Below, one piece after another: positions 18,201 to 26,296 of a DNA stretch of 38,135 nucleotides (the first letter of the stretch is position 1; each line of letters opens with the position of its first letter). The translations under genes were made by a program, and so were the position numbers. Source of the DNA: Enterospora canceri (lineage: Eukaryota; Microsporidia; Enterocytozoonidae); NCBI GenBank assembly GCA_002087915.1, contig LWDP01000012.1:1-38135 (forward strand). The letters are read 5' to 3'. Below the pieces are notes generated by a model. The model had not been told where the DNA came from. It worked only from the letters and a program-made list of their open reading frames with translations, and searched no databases.

Positions 18201-18309
18201 CTTGGAGTACCAGAACATGAGTCACCAGGACAGGGCGACTGTTGAAAGCAGGCTGCAGATGAGCAGGGTGAAAATAGTGGACAACTTGGCTGATTTGATG
18301 GATGAGTAA
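15253..18309 (+). CDS. CFT1: CPSF-A family protein, Cft1/CPSF160-like
   Basis: 1018 residues. The protein is beta-rich throughout, consistent with three WD-like propellers. The C-terminal block VLVCVG/VGTRLMVYEVSY ... LRNLVLLGDMFNGMQLHFMRPDN ... VLFTCVTKMGEIYGFKYEPEE matches the CPSF-A domain shared by Cft1/CPSF160, Rse1/SF3b130 and DDB1. The order 'gD..ksv.fl' then 'D..Gni....Y.Pe' favours Cft1, the large scaffold of the cleavage and polyadenylation factor that helps read the poly(A) signal in pre-mRNA. Yeast Cft1 is 1357 residues, so this copy is shortened. CCACCCC directly precedes the ATG. The gene converges with tRNA-Arg(UCU), 16 bp away. Confidence 0.7.
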   Translation: MGYLLRTKQFENNTTRLLMNQDVIVIKYDYMIKIYTVGFVFLRQKHFYDRITDISMDGEMLVVLLGNKIIQCSLQFESIALRELNEPFFSIECYDGLCIVTNKKTVAHFKLRKKQIAVNTITGDIIKQVRFYPSTILMCKNTRLQLLNIDGKMTLLEEYELLAVPILIESLDKCIVVIYRHGLEVIYKSNRFLYRLCNLFYNDARFESKTEPDCCSSGKKKRIEVKLLGENSTKKDITHYTAEFSEFKVIFESIKCVQTADEILLINGNGDTYRLIIDIDVNIIRNVELKFIEKRPEPTAVAYCKTGYVIACKKDYLVGVSNGVRSELRHLGNLHTIEIRPNRLIYYTEDVGLVHEKSIKLDNHIPYHTECSDIKEDDGELYYYSRNQWVLYDGNQTDKKFRGNETKSGNLFDSEGEYEIEAESNRIKLSKSNRVVFIIWIEDMNSMIKTDEKAARSSIEIEQILLKKYKETLNVFLVVDGFLYIYRLNGEYLEKQFVEELIYFQNTIKTDQTYMFKCNRFIYTKSIVPYFIFVENEIIYTKSRMPYDKIIQVKEEVFYTVRNRLGATNENKIQYERLCDMEVKTVPKFRYRGIEEANSSEVAKKKFVGAKYSRQLNLVNCVIGFNYIIGVGVARDCYRNVPVVPVVHRQTDDNKTVTERINPYIEDNRTAVMGSTLRFSLILYNQNRQFIESVPLDENEYVVDTKIILEHFVLVAVTSVETEDRVAKSRLILYQIVSIVSNKNEPGKNIKLKYITHEITKYATHSIDIFYKQIHKEKHTLNDILVCVGVGTRLMVYEVSYDEFTAVGRMEVGISTVSIQVLRNLVLLGDMFNGMQLHFMRPDNPLKLSELATTNAIRDIQCVYTVVDNHDVLFTCVTKMGEIYGFKYEPEETNTFKGTRLVKQFAIDTKIGGVAHTAQRCNENYTVINNTIFMIKEVGNYDKLYGVICDVLDNTMELNAEDCMEMNELLTNVPEMVYQKNVLLEYQNMSHQDRATVESRLQMSRVKIVDNLADLMDE

Positions 18310-18325
18310 ATTCAGGATCAAAAAA

Positions 18326-18398
18326 CACCCACTATGGGATTCGAACCCATAACCTCGTGATTAGAAGTCACACGCGCTATCCATTGCGCCAAGAGGGC
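18326..18398 (-). tRNA. tRNA-Arg (anticodon UCU)
   Basis: Minus-strand cloverleaf. The acceptor is GCCCTCT against AGTGGGT with one mismatch and one G-T, the D arm is followed by the anticodon stem TGTGA/TCACG, the loop is CTTCTAA with anticodon TCT, and the T loop is TTCGAAT. No intron. A run of six T follows the 3' end directly. It reads AGA/AGG codons, which the genes of this window use heavily. Confidence 0.9.
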
Positions 18399-18484
18399 TA
18401 AAATACCACCTCGCCAATTATTAGAATCAACAAACAAATAACGTTATCGAATATCACACCAATTTACTCTATTTCCATTCTATC

Positions 18485-20212
18485 TCACTCTTTCAGTATT
18501 CTATCTATTTCGGACTCATCGAAGACGACTCCGAGTCTCTCGTCTCCGCTCTTCTTCCAATCAACAACCAATTCCCTGATTCGCGTCTCGTATCCTGGCA
18601 CCTGCAGTTTCATGAATTCCTTCCTGGTTACCTGATTGATTCCAGCCAGATAGCAGAGCAATTCTGGATATAGTGTTTTACTACATGCGTAGTCTACGTA
18701 GTAGGTGGGCAGATTCTCCTTAATCTGCTCCAGATTGTCATACAGACACTCCTCCAACACCCCTACCAGATAATGCTGGTACAAATCAACCATTTTCCTG
18801 AAGTATTTTGTACTGGAAATTGCTGTAACAAAATAGTCCGTTGTGAACGCATCCTTCTTGTAGTTGGCTATTTCTGCGACCACAATGTCACTTGCTTCCT
18901 CCAAATCGTACTCGTCGTGGCAGACAACGAGGACTGGAAGCAGCCTCTCATCAAAGAAGTTGTTTATGCGCTGTGACTCTGAAATTTGTTTGTTTTCTAA
19001 TTTCTCTTCAACTGAATCAAACATCCCCGCATACACATTCCCACTGCTTGCTGCCTTCTTGCTTGCTGCAATATGCTGATTCATTCTCTCCAGTGTCTTT
19101 TCTACTATTATTTCCAGTCTTGGTCCAAATGTGTCATTTCTCTTCACGAAGTCGCATATTGACCCAAATAGCTTTGGCTGTGCCTTTGACAGCTGTACTC
19201 CCCCATGTACCAGCATCTCACATAACATTTCTACTGTTTCAGATGACTTCATGCGCATCAACACTTCTGCCACCTTCTTAATGTTACTTGACCCTGTTAC
19301 ATTATTTGTATAAAGAGTTGTACAAAATGCGACTGACCCCAGTGCCTGATTCCTCTTCATCTTCCTGTTCAGCTCTGCATTCTCGATCTCAGCCTCAGCT
19401 TCTGCTGCCGTCTTCCCAGCCTGTGCCACAACCACGTCCCTGTTGAACGAGTGCTCCTCCTCGATCTTCCTCATCATCAGCTTCAGCAGTGTTCCAAAGA
19501 AGCACGTCTGCTCCCTTTGGAGACTCTTCTCCTCTGAGCACCTGAAATCCTTCTTCAGAATCAGAATGAGCCTCGTGTACGTCTCCAGGAAGTTCTTCTC
19601 CACGATGACCTTCCCAAAGACGAATCCAACCAGCTCCTTCACCTCCTCGATCTTCTCCAGTTTCAGGGCAAGCAGCTCCCTCGCAAAAAGAGGCACTTTG
19701 TCGAGGGTGACCTTGTTGAACTGCAACTTGGCCAATTCCAGTTGCGAATGCTTCTTCTCCTTCATCGTCTTCAACTTCTCCCCCATCGTGGACTGGCGCA
19801 TTCGCCCTATCAAATTGAGCCCAATCTCCTCAGTCTGGTTCAACTCCACCACTGCCTCTATTTCGTCTCTGACCGTCTCAAACGTGAAAGTGTTCAACTC
19901 GTTCTCGAGCGTGTTGAGCAGGACGATCTGCTCCAATTCAGAGACAGCTCTGAGCACCACGTTCTCCTTCTTCGTCACAGTCCTCCTCGTTTCCACCGTC
20001 GTGCTGCTTCGCACGTGTTTCGGTGCCACTGCCTTTGTTTTGGCCTCGTTTCTCGACTCTGCCTCTGTCTCCCTGCTTCCTGGGCCTCCATCTGCCACGG
20101 CAGTCTCAGGAGCAGCATCCTCGACTGCCTTCAGCACAAATCGCCTTTTTGGCTTCGTCTTTGTCTCCTGAGAGTGAATTGCACCAGAATTGGTTGATGA
20201 AGAAATCGCCAT
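18485..20212 (-). CDS. eIF4G-like protein with MIF4G domain
   Basis: 575 residues. The MIF4G HEAT-repeat domain runs about residues 180-390. It shows LQFNKVTLDKV (the 'LNKLTPEKF' motif of eIF4G), LVGFVFGKVIVEKNFLETYTRL ('vd.iF.KA..Ep.F...YA.LC'), RNQALGSVAFCTTLYTNN ('...lGNi.FigeLf') and VEMLCEMLVHGG ('iE.lC.Ll.t.G'). eIF4G scaffolds eIF4A and eIF4E at the mRNA cap. The first 90 residues are low complexity, and no clear eIF4E-binding YxxxxLphi is seen. The C-terminal 150 residues are helical, possibly a MA3/W2-like region. The start is set by CCCACA-ATG; the longer hydrophobic N-terminus of the open frame would extend into the divergent promoter and neighbouring gene. Divergent from the Aha1-like gene. 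Confidence 0.75.
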   Translation of the reverse strand: MAISSSTNSGAIHSQETKTKPKRRFVLKAVEDAAPETAVADGGPGSRETEAESRNEAKTKAVAPKHVRSSTTVETRRTVTKKENVVLRAVSELEQIVLLNTLENELNTFTFETVRDEIEAVVELNQTEEIGLNLIGRMRQSTMGEKLKTMKEKKHSQLELAKLQFNKVTLDKVPLFARELLALKLEKIEEVKELVGFVFGKVIVEKNFLETYTRLILILKKDFRCSEEKSLQREQTCFFGTLLKLMMRKIEEEHSFNRDVVVAQAGKTAAEAEAEIENAELNRKMKRNQALGSVAFCTTLYTNNVTGSSNIKKVAEVLMRMKSSETVEMLCEMLVHGGVQLSKAQPKLFGSICDFVKRNDTFGPRLEIIVEKTLERMNQHIAASKKAASSGNVYAGMFDSVEEKLENKQISESQRINNFFDERLLPVLVVCHDEYDLEEASDIVVAEIANYKKDAFTTDYFVTAISSTKYFRKMVDLYQHYLVGVLEECLYDNLEQIKENLPTYYVDYACSKTLYPELLCYLAGINQVTRKEFMKLQVPGYETRIRELVVDWKKSGDERLGVVFDESEIDRILKE

Positions 20213-20257
20213 TGTGGGCTGCAAAAATTTACAAAAAACCACCAGAAATCGGGCCCA
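20213..20257. promoter_or_regulatory. 45-bp divergent promoter (eIF4G-like / Aha1-like)
   Basis: Only 45 bp separate two divergent ATGs. Each is preceded by a CCC signal (CCCACA-ATG leftward, GGGCCCA-ATG rightward), and between them lies AAAAATTTAC, like the AAATTT-type element reported beside CCC signals in microsporidia. Confidence 0.5.
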
Positions 20258-21001
20258 ATGAGGAGACACTACCACAACCACAGTGCATCTGCGTCAACGT
20301 GGATGAGGGAGGAGGTGCTTAAGCTTCTTTCTGGCTACGAAGTGGTCGACATCGACGTCCACACCGAGCTATTCATGCGAATGAACAAGGCGCAAATCAT
20401 CAACAACGTCAGGACGAAATACACCGATAGGAAGAGTGGCGAGTTCCACGAGTTGGACTACGACTCGTTCAGCACGGTCTACGAGAACAAGAAGACGAAG
20501 TGGCTGGTGAACAGGATCAAGGACTTGGAGTGTAGGGCATTTCTGAAGTTTGCACCAGTGGCAATGGATACGACTGAAAGCAGAACAGGGGTGATTCAGA
20601 AGGTGACTGAAAACAGGAATGTGACGAAGATGACTGAGATGGAGATGAGTCTCTTTGTGAATGCGAGTGAATCAAACATGATTAGGGCATTCTCAGATGA
20701 TGGGCTGATTGGAATGTGGAGCATGGGTGGAAACAGTGGGAATGGGCTGATTGAAATTGGAAATGGGAAATTGGAGGATATTTCAGTAGGGGGGAATCAG
20801 GTGAAAATGAAATTCAGGCTCAGTGACTGGAAGGAGCATTCTGACGTGGTGGCTGAGTTCAGGCGGGCAGGGGAGAGCACGAAGGTGGAGCTGAGTTTCA
20901 GTCGAGTTCCAATCAGCGAGGAGGAAGGCGTAAGGTGCTTCTGGAAAGAGAGGGTCATAGGAATGATATGCAGAATATTCAACTGTGTAATCAGGGTATG
21001 A
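20258..21001 (+). CDS. Aha1/AHSA1-like Hsp90 co-chaperone
   Basis: 247 residues. The C-terminal 110 residues fit the AHSA1 (SRPBCC) fold: MSLFVNASESNMIRAFSDDGLIGMW at its start and STKVELSFSRVPISEEEGVRCFWKERVIGMI at its end, where Aha1 has 'T.L.lt.t.VP......v..gW...y...i'. The N-terminal half (FHELDYDSFSTVYENKKTKW ... ECRAFLKFAP) sits where Aha1 has its Hsp90-binding domain, but it is poorly conserved. Aha1 stimulates the ATPase of Hsp90. The usual length is about 340-350 residues, so this form is reduced. The start at 20258 is supported by GCCCA-ATG. Confidence 0.6.
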   Translation: MRRHYHNHSASASTWMREEVLKLLSGYEVVDIDVHTELFMRMNKAQIINNVRTKYTDRKSGEFHELDYDSFSTVYENKKTKWLVNRIKDLECRAFLKFAPVAMDTTESRTGVIQKVTENRNVTKMTEMEMSLFVNASESNMIRAFSDDGLIGMWSMGGNSGNGLIEIGNGKLEDISVGGNQVKMKFRLSDWKEHSDVVAEFRRAGESTKVELSFSRVPISEEEGVRCFWKERVIGMICRIFNCVIRV

Positions 21002-21029
21002 AACAAAATAGGCGACTATTTTACTGATA

Positions 21030-22022
21030 TCACTTTTTGGAAAGAAAGTAGACCATCAGCCCCAGCAGAATGCATTGGAGTCCACCGAGACCAGCACTGA
21101 CCTGGAGAATGTACGACATTCGCTTCTCAAGTGTCTCTGAGTTGTGGGTGGTGATATTTGAATTCAGAATATCAAGGATTCCGTGGATGATGGTGCACCT
21201 CTTGTTGAGCAAGTCAGTTCGCGACTTGATGTCCAGGTACCGCAGACACGTCTCGTACATCGGGCTGTACGACTCAAAGTGCCATATCAGGTCTGGCTCA
21301 TCGAGGATGTTCGACGCCAGATTCAGGTCGAAACTCAGCTTGTGCAATTTGCCCATGATTTTGAACAGCTCGTTTCTGGTTCGGCCGATGTTTCCCTCCT
21401 TCTCAACCTCCTCAGGGAGATCCTTCACCATCTCAATCGTGTACTCCACCAGCTCCTCAAAATAGTCCAATTTCACAGATTGCGCTATTGCGGTACTCAG
21501 CACCATTTTGGTAGTGAAATTATCGTCTTTTATGTATATTTTATCATTGCCTATTTTGGATACGTCAGATACGCCATAGAGAAAGCTCTCTGTTTCGACA
21601 CTCTTGTACTCGTACGGCGTCTTCTCGAACGTCCTGGTCACGTTCAGGAGACTCTGCTCCTGGTTCTCCTCTAGGCCCCAGGATACGACCACGCCGTAGT
21701 CAAGAAAGTAGATGTCGCACTCGTCGCATCGCACGTAGAGGCACTCTCCGAAGAACATGAGCACCTTCTCGCTCTTCTTGCTCTGCTTGAAGAACCTGTA
21801 GAGCCCCTTTAAGTCGTACGAGTCAGCCGTACAGTAAGCAGTGACTCTCTTTAAACTTATATCTGGATATGTTGATTCTGCCTTGGTCTCCTCGTTCCTG
21901 GTCAGACTGTACGCATCTCGTAGCAGACGTAGCTCAATTCGACTTGCCTTTCTTCCTGGGTTGCTTGTGTGCTCCAAATCCGCCAGATTTATTCTTTGAG
22001 TATTTCTATCTGAATTGGTCAT
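21030..22022 (-). CDS. RMD1: Rmd1/RMND1 family protein (DUF155)
   Basis: 330 residues. DUF155 signatures: AYCTADSYDLKGLYRFFK, FFGECLYVRCDECDIYFLDYGVVVSWG, then STAIAQSVKLDYFEELVEYTIE, LNLASNILDEPDLIWHFE, and YLDIKSRTDLLNKRCTIIHGILDIL, followed by a single C-terminal membrane span (about residues 308-326, LGGLQCILLGLMVYFL). The family includes yeast Rmd1 and Rmd8 and human RMND1; mitochondrial members support the translation machinery. In a microsporidian it would be a membrane-tethered protein of unknown site. No N-terminal targeting signal is evident. CCCCT-ATG fixes the start at 22022; an upstream ATG lies inside the eIF5 gene. Confidence 0.85.
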   Translation of the reverse strand: MTNSDRNTQRINLADLEHTSNPGRKASRIELRLLRDAYSLTRNEETKAESTYPDISLKRVTAYCTADSYDLKGLYRFFKQSKKSEKVLMFFGECLYVRCDECDIYFLDYGVVVSWGLEENQEQSLLNVTRTFEKTPYEYKSVETESFLYGVSDVSKIGNDKIYIKDDNFTTKMVLSTAIAQSVKLDYFEELVEYTIEMVKDLPEEVEKEGNIGRTRNELFKIMGKLHKLSFDLNLASNILDEPDLIWHFESYSPMYETCLRYLDIKSRTDLLNKRCTIIHGILDILNSNITTHNSETLEKRMSYILQVSAGLGGLQCILLGLMVYFLSKK

Positions 22023-22059
22023 AGGGGCTTTCTTTTTTAAGTTGCAAATTGTGTTCAAA

Positions 22060-22827
22060 TCAGTTTTCAAACGACTCCACAAACTTCTTAGCACCCTTCT
22101 TAATCAGCCCATTCCTCTTCTTGTCTCTTTTTGGCCTACTGAAGTACTCCTCAATCTCATCAATTCCATACCCCATTTTGATCACTTCCTTCAGGTACTT
22201 TCTGGTCGATTCCTCCCTCTCCTCAGTCTCCAGCATATTCTCAATATTGATCAGAATCTGATCAATGGTCTTTTTTGCAAACTCATCCTTATAGTCATTC
22301 ATCTCCTTATACCCCATTCCCACAAATAGTTCATCAAATGACTTACCAGCATTCTTGTTTAACTCCTTCTCATAATTTCTGTCTACAAATCTCTCACTTC
22401 CAATCTCCCTGATAATTGTGCTACTTATTTTGTGGTCAGCCTGAACCACAGTCGCCCCACAACTCGAACAAGCCCTGCTCAACCCCTCTTTTTCAACCAC
22501 AAATTTGGTTTCTGGGTTTCCACATTCCTTGCATAAAACAAATTGGTCTATGAAATCGTAAATTGCCCCTTGCAACTTTGTCTCGTCAAATGCGCCTGCA
22601 ACGGTGTATTTCGTCTCCACCACCTTCGTGCTGCATCCCAGTGTCACTCCCAGGTACCTCAGAATGTGTCCTGGCTCTCTACGAAGTGCTCTTCCTATTT
22701 CCTCCAAATTCGTAATCGTAGTCCTCCCAGACTCCACTTTCGTCTGAACTCCTTGCATTTTGTACCTGTAGAATGCGTCCTGTGTCCTTCTGTTGATGTT
22801 CAGCGTCTTTCTATTTCCACCAGTCAT
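22060..22827 (-). CDS. TIF5: Translation initiation factor eIF5
   Basis: 255 residues. The N-terminal domain is typical: NINRRTQDAFYRYKM with the GTPase-activating arginine (Arg21 here, Arg15 in human), TITNLEEIGRALRREPGHILRYLGVTLGC, then the zinc ribbon CKECGNPET ... CSSCGA. eIF5 triggers GTP hydrolysis by eIF2 on start-codon recognition. The C-terminal HEAT/W2 region that binds eIF2-beta and eIF3c (residues about 240-400 in yeast) is short or divergent here; only a helical, charged tail is present. CCCTG-ATG sets the start. Divergent from Spb1 by 29 bp. Confidence 0.9.
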   Translation of the reverse strand: MTGGNRKTLNINRRTQDAFYRYKMQGVQTKVESGRTTITNLEEIGRALRREPGHILRYLGVTLGCSTKVVETKYTVAGAFDETKLQGAIYDFIDQFVLCKECGNPETKFVVEKEGLSRACSSCGATVVQADHKISSTIIREIGSERFVDRNYEKELNKNAGKSFDELFVGMGYKEMNDYKDEFAKKTIDQILINIENMLETEEREESTRKYLKEVIKMGYGIDEIEEYFSRPKRDKKRNGLIKKGAKKFVESFEN

Positions 22828-22856
22828 CAGGGATCTTTTTTCACACTTTTTGCCCA
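22828..22856. promoter_or_regulatory. 29-bp divergent promoter (eIF5 / Spb1)
   Basis: Just 29 bp separate two divergent start codons. Leftward the ATG follows CCCTG; rightward the ATG follows GCCCA. The centre is a T-rich tract (CTTTTTTCACACTTTTT). No TATA box fits. Confidence 0.5.
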
Positions 22857-24485
22857 ATGGCTGGGAACAAGAAACAGCGAATTGATAAATACTACTTGAT
22901 GGCCAAGGAGCGAGGGTACAGGGCTCGATCTGCCTTCAAACTGCTTGAAATAAACAAGAAGTACGGCTTCCTGGGTGACTGTCGAGTTGCAGTCGACCTC
23001 TGTGCTGCTCCAGGAGGATGGCTTCAGATTCTCATGCAAGAAATGCCGCCTACCAGAAAGATAATTGGGGTCGATTTGGATCCAATTGAGCGAATTGGAG
23101 ACTGTGAGACGTTTAGAGCGGATATAACGACCGCAGAATGCAGGAGGGAGCTCATCTGTCGCCTCGATGGCCACAAGGCGGACGTATTCGTCCACGACGG
23201 GGCACCGAACTTCGGAACGAGTCGCGAGAGAGACGTATTCGTTCAGAATGACCTGGTTTTGGCTGCCTTGCGTCTTGCAACTGAGTTTCTGGCTGATGGT
23301 GGGACATTTGTGACCAAAATTCATCGATCTGAGAACTTTACCAAAATCACCAATTTGCTGGGGGAGCTGTTTGGTCGCGTGAATGTCACGAAGCCAATGA
23401 GCTCACGAGACGAGTCAGCTGAGATATTTGCAGTTTGTAGGGAGTTCAAGAATCCAGAGGAGATCGATGTTCGCAACTTCGACTCAAACCACCTTTTTGC
23501 TGAAATAGAGGAGGATACGAATATTTATAAAAGTACCCTTCTTTCAGACTGGATCGTAGGGAACAATCCCATTCAACTGTTCCAGAACACGGGGTCATTT
23601 TTGGTTGATTTTGAGTCAGCGCTATTTGATGATGAATTTAGGGCAAATTGCAGGGATCTGAAGCTGGTGGGACCAAAGGAGATGAGACAGATGATTAGGG
23701 TGAGACAGAAGGTGATCAGAATGACCAAAAGTGGGAAACTAGAATGTGATGGATTGGTAGCAAGTAAGTTTGAAATCAGGTTTAGTAGAAAGGATAAGAA
23801 GGATGAGTTGAGTGATGGGGATGAGGATGTTTTGGTGAAACTGGAGGAAGAAATAGAGAGACAGAATAAGAAGAAGGAGAGGAAGAGTGGATTCTACGAT
23901 GACAGGGTATTTAAAATGGACGAGGTGGCATTGAGGAGGAAGAATGAATTTGCAGAAATGGACTCATGTGAGAGTGGACCAGGAGAGGATGAAGCAATAA
24001 TCAACGATGAAAGCAGCTGTTCCACCGACTACTCCCTGAATGAGTCGGAATTGGAGTGTCTTGCAATGTTGAAGGAGAATCCAGAACAGTTCAAGGAGAG
24101 CACCGTTGATAGGCACCTGATTGATTCAGACGATGTGTGTTTGCCAGGTGAAGAGCGAGGAGCAAGAAGAGGGGTAGTTAGGCAACGAATTAGCAGGAAG
24201 GAATTGGAGGCAATGGGAAGGAAGAAAAGACGAGCATTGAGACGAAGTAGCAAGAAAATGAATGAGATTGAGATTGAGGACGAGCAGGAAGAGGCAACTC
24301 TCTATAAGAAGATTCTAAGAGGGGAATTCAGGAAGCAGAGGAAGAAGAGGCGACTTGTTTTCGCAAACCAGAAAGGTGGGCATTCCAAGATACCACGAGG
24401 CCAAGGACACGTCCTACGACTTGATCGCAGGATGAAACACGACATGTATCTGGCAAAAAGGAAGAAACAACACAAGAAGGCATGA
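22857..24485 (+). CDS. SPB1: Spb1-like rRNA 2'-O-methyltransferase
   Basis: 542 residues. The N-terminal FtsJ domain (about 1-200) opens with KYYLMAKERGYRARSAFKLLEI, then the SAM-binding DLCAAPGGWLQI, IGVDLDPIE, VFVHDGAPNFG and FVTKIHRS. The K-D-K pattern of catalytic residues is in place. The middle is a Glu/Lys/Arg-rich coiled coil, and the C-terminus (FRKQRKKRRLVFANQKG ... LDRRMKHDMYLAKRKKQ) matches the basic Spb1_C tail. In yeast Spb1 methylates G2922 in the A-loop of 25S rRNA during large-subunit assembly in the nucleolus. Yeast Spb1 has 841 residues, so the linker is trimmed here. GCCCA-ATG supports the start. Confidence 0.92.
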   Translation: MAGNKKQRIDKYYLMAKERGYRARSAFKLLEINKKYGFLGDCRVAVDLCAAPGGWLQILMQEMPPTRKIIGVDLDPIERIGDCETFRADITTAECRRELICRLDGHKADVFVHDGAPNFGTSRERDVFVQNDLVLAALRLATEFLADGGTFVTKIHRSENFTKITNLLGELFGRVNVTKPMSSRDESAEIFAVCREFKNPEEIDVRNFDSNHLFAEIEEDTNIYKSTLLSDWIVGNNPIQLFQNTGSFLVDFESALFDDEFRANCRDLKLVGPKEMRQMIRVRQKVIRMTKSGKLECDGLVASKFEIRFSRKDKKDELSDGDEDVLVKLEEEIERQNKKKERKSGFYDDRVFKMDEVALRRKNEFAEMDSCESGPGEDEAIINDESSCSTDYSLNESELECLAMLKENPEQFKESTVDRHLIDSDDVCLPGEERGARRGVVRQRISRKELEAMGRKKRRALRRSSKKMNEIEIEDEQEEATLYKKILRGEFRKQRKKRRLVFANQKGGHSKIPRGQGHVLRLDRRMKHDMYLAKRKKQHKKA

Positions 24486-24838
24486 AATAAATCAGTATTG
24501 TGATTAATGTTTTTTAATACCTTATTGGCCCTTAATAAGTTTAGAATTCTCCTTTCTTCCATTTATTGATTGTGTAGTTAATTCACATTCCTGCTGGAAA
24601 ACATATTTAATTATACGTAATCTATCATCAGGTTATAGGGGAAACCCTAATTAAATATAAAGGGAAAGATGCTATCAGTAGAGTGATTCCTGGAGTCTGC
24701 GCCTTGACACCTATCAATAAAGAACAATATGTCACTCATTAACACTTTTAGGTTCCTTTTTAATACGTATCAAAGTATTCGCCTACAACGAGTAACAAAA
24801 CGTAAAATTATTTGGTGATAAATTTTAATCTCCCCTTA
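24486..24838. other. Intergenic stretch with a small GNRA hairpin
   Basis: No coding frame is seen. At 24636-24649, TAGGG and CCCTA flank a GAAA tetraloop. The right part (about 24680-24720) is less AT-rich than the rest but folds into nothing I recognise. CCCCTTA precedes the ATG at 24839. Confidence 0.4.
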
Positions 24839-25747
24839 ATGGATTCAAAAGGAAGTTTTAACTTCAGAAAACATCTGAAGACCATTAAGAAAGAGTATGG
24901 CATGTTCGCGAGTCTGCTTATTGCTGCTGTATTGGGTATACTGCTTGCATTGTTCCTATACAGGAGGGCATTTAATAACATCGTCAATGTAAAAGTTAAA
25001 TCATTGAGAGAAGCATTTGAAAAGAATGTGGATCTCGTTGAGAAACAGCGAAAGGAAAAGAAAGCAAAGGAGAAGGAGAAGAAGTTTGATACAGACAAAT
25101 TTCTTCTTCCTCCATTTGGAGGTGTTCCTGATAGTGCAAAAGATCAGGTCGAGATGGCTATTACTGAGATCTGCAAAAGAGTGCATTTCTTCAACACCAT
25201 GAAGGTAGAACAGATACAGAAGCTGTTTAAGTCAGAAGACATGCACTATTTGGTAGTTGGAGAAAACAAAGATGAACTGGAACGTACTGTTAATGGAATT
25301 GTATCAGGAGTAAACAAGAGACTGAATCAGATGAAGAAGTTCCGTGGTGAAAAGAAGGACTTTAATACAGTGAACTGGGATGGTTATTTCACTACAAGTG
25401 ACGTCGTGATGGTTTCACGAATTAACATACGTCTGTTTGATATAACAGGTATCTATTTTGGCGAGGCAGAAGAAAATATAAAGCGTCTATTCAGCCAGAT
25501 GCTTGAGGAAAAGGATCCGTATAATGCCAGTATCACTGTATTTAGTGAGTGTCAAATGATATTCAAGAAAAGAATTGAGGGAGAGAATTCAAGTGGATTG
25601 ATTGGATCGATTCTAGCTGAGGTACTGGGGCAATTTAACAGGTTGAATGAGAAGCCAGGACCAATCTTTATGATTGCATGGACTACTCTACCACGATACG
25701 TGGATTCAGCCATAAAAAGAAGGTTCTTTAACCTGATTACGGTTTGA
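24839..25747 (+). CDS. Membrane-anchored protein with degenerate AAA-type domain, copy A
   Basis: 302 residues from the ATG at 24839 (CCCCTTA-ATG). A basic N-terminus (RKHLKTIKKEYG) leads into one membrane span, about residues 22-41, then a Lys/Glu-rich coiled coil (45-85). The C-terminal 190 residues follow an AAA ATPase in order: MHYLVVGENKDELERTV in place of Walker A (no GxxxxGK), FDITGIYFGEAEENIKRLF like 's..vGe.e.nir.lF', ITVFSECQMIF in place of Walker B (iFIDEiD), MIAWTTLPRYVDSAIKRRF like 'aaTN.p..lD.Ai.rRF' (sensor Asn lost, RRF kept). The layout of a span then AAA domain resembles Msp1/ATAD1 or FtsH-type proteins. ATP binding and hydrolysis look lost. It has a paralogue at 32642. Confidence 0.7.
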   Translation: MDSKGSFNFRKHLKTIKKEYGMFASLLIAAVLGILLALFLYRRAFNNIVNVKVKSLREAFEKNVDLVEKQRKEKKAKEKEKKFDTDKFLLPPFGGVPDSAKDQVEMAITEICKRVHFFNTMKVEQIQKLFKSEDMHYLVVGENKDELERTVNGIVSGVNKRLNQMKKFRGEKKDFNTVNWDGYFTTSDVVMVSRINIRLFDITGIYFGEAEENIKRLFSQMLEEKDPYNASITVFSECQMIFKKRIEGENSSGLIGSILAEVLGQFNRLNEKPGPIFMIAWTTLPRYVDSAIKRRFFNLITV

Positions 25748-26296
25748 ATGGTATTATCAAAGAAATATGTTACATATTGTGTCGGAGCAGGTGATGAGCT
25801 TGAAAACGATAGATTTGTATTTAAAAACTTCCTTTTACATACAGGAACTTCATTTCAGATCAACTTCAATGTTAATGATCATGTATGTTCTACACTATTA
25901 TGCTATCTTAATCTGTGATTATGTTCTAGTATGCAACAAATCAAATCTAGAACTTTGTTTCTTAGTGTCATGATCGGCCGGTAGGGCGTGTCTTGGTCTA
26001 TAATACAATATGAGTGATGTATGTGAGTGACTGTTTACTAGATTGTTCATCATGGCTCCCGGATGGGTTCCGTTTGTTCATTTACTTTTATACCTTTGTT
26101 TATCGACATATCAACTTGTAAGTAAACAATGTCATGTGTGACAGTTAGTGAATGTATTAAACCTGTTGTCGGATAGCTGAATTGATATCAGGAAAATTGT
26201 CAAACCCATCAAAAGGACTATACAAGAAATGGTTTACCCTGAACCCCAATTATAGACAATGAACCATCAGTAAATGCCACACCCAATAATTTGGCG
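25748..26296 (+). mobile_element. Leader region of a decayed Ty3/gypsy element, possible LTR end and primer-binding site
   Basis: Between the AAA-like gene and the gag fragment there is no coding frame. A segment starting TGTCATGATC (25966) and ending TTCATCA (26052) is followed at once by TGGCTCCCGGATGGGTTCCG (26053-26072). TG...CA ends next to TGG would fit a short LTR followed by a tRNA primer-binding site, and the complement of the 20-mer looks like the T-arm and acceptor end of a tRNA. No matching 3' LTR copy was found, so this is only a candidate. Confidence 0.25.
26219..26289 (+). repeat. Interspersed ~70-bp repeat, copy 1
   Basis: Contains AGAAATGGTTTACCCTGAAC and ACAATGAACCATCAGTAAATG. 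Copies lie at 32100-32168 (nearly identical) and 32491-32560 (diverged). Copy 1 sits directly before the gag fragment. Confidence 0.75.

Noticed and set aside
19443..20171. 242-codon plus-strand frame opposite the eIF4G-like gene
   Set aside because: Ser/Phe/Val-rich antisense shadow; the minus-strand MIF4G motifs are clear.
24636..24720. A structured ncRNA in the gap before the first AAA-like gene
   Set aside because: Only a 5-bp GNRA hairpin is seen; no known RNA family signature and no polymerase III stop in a sensible place.
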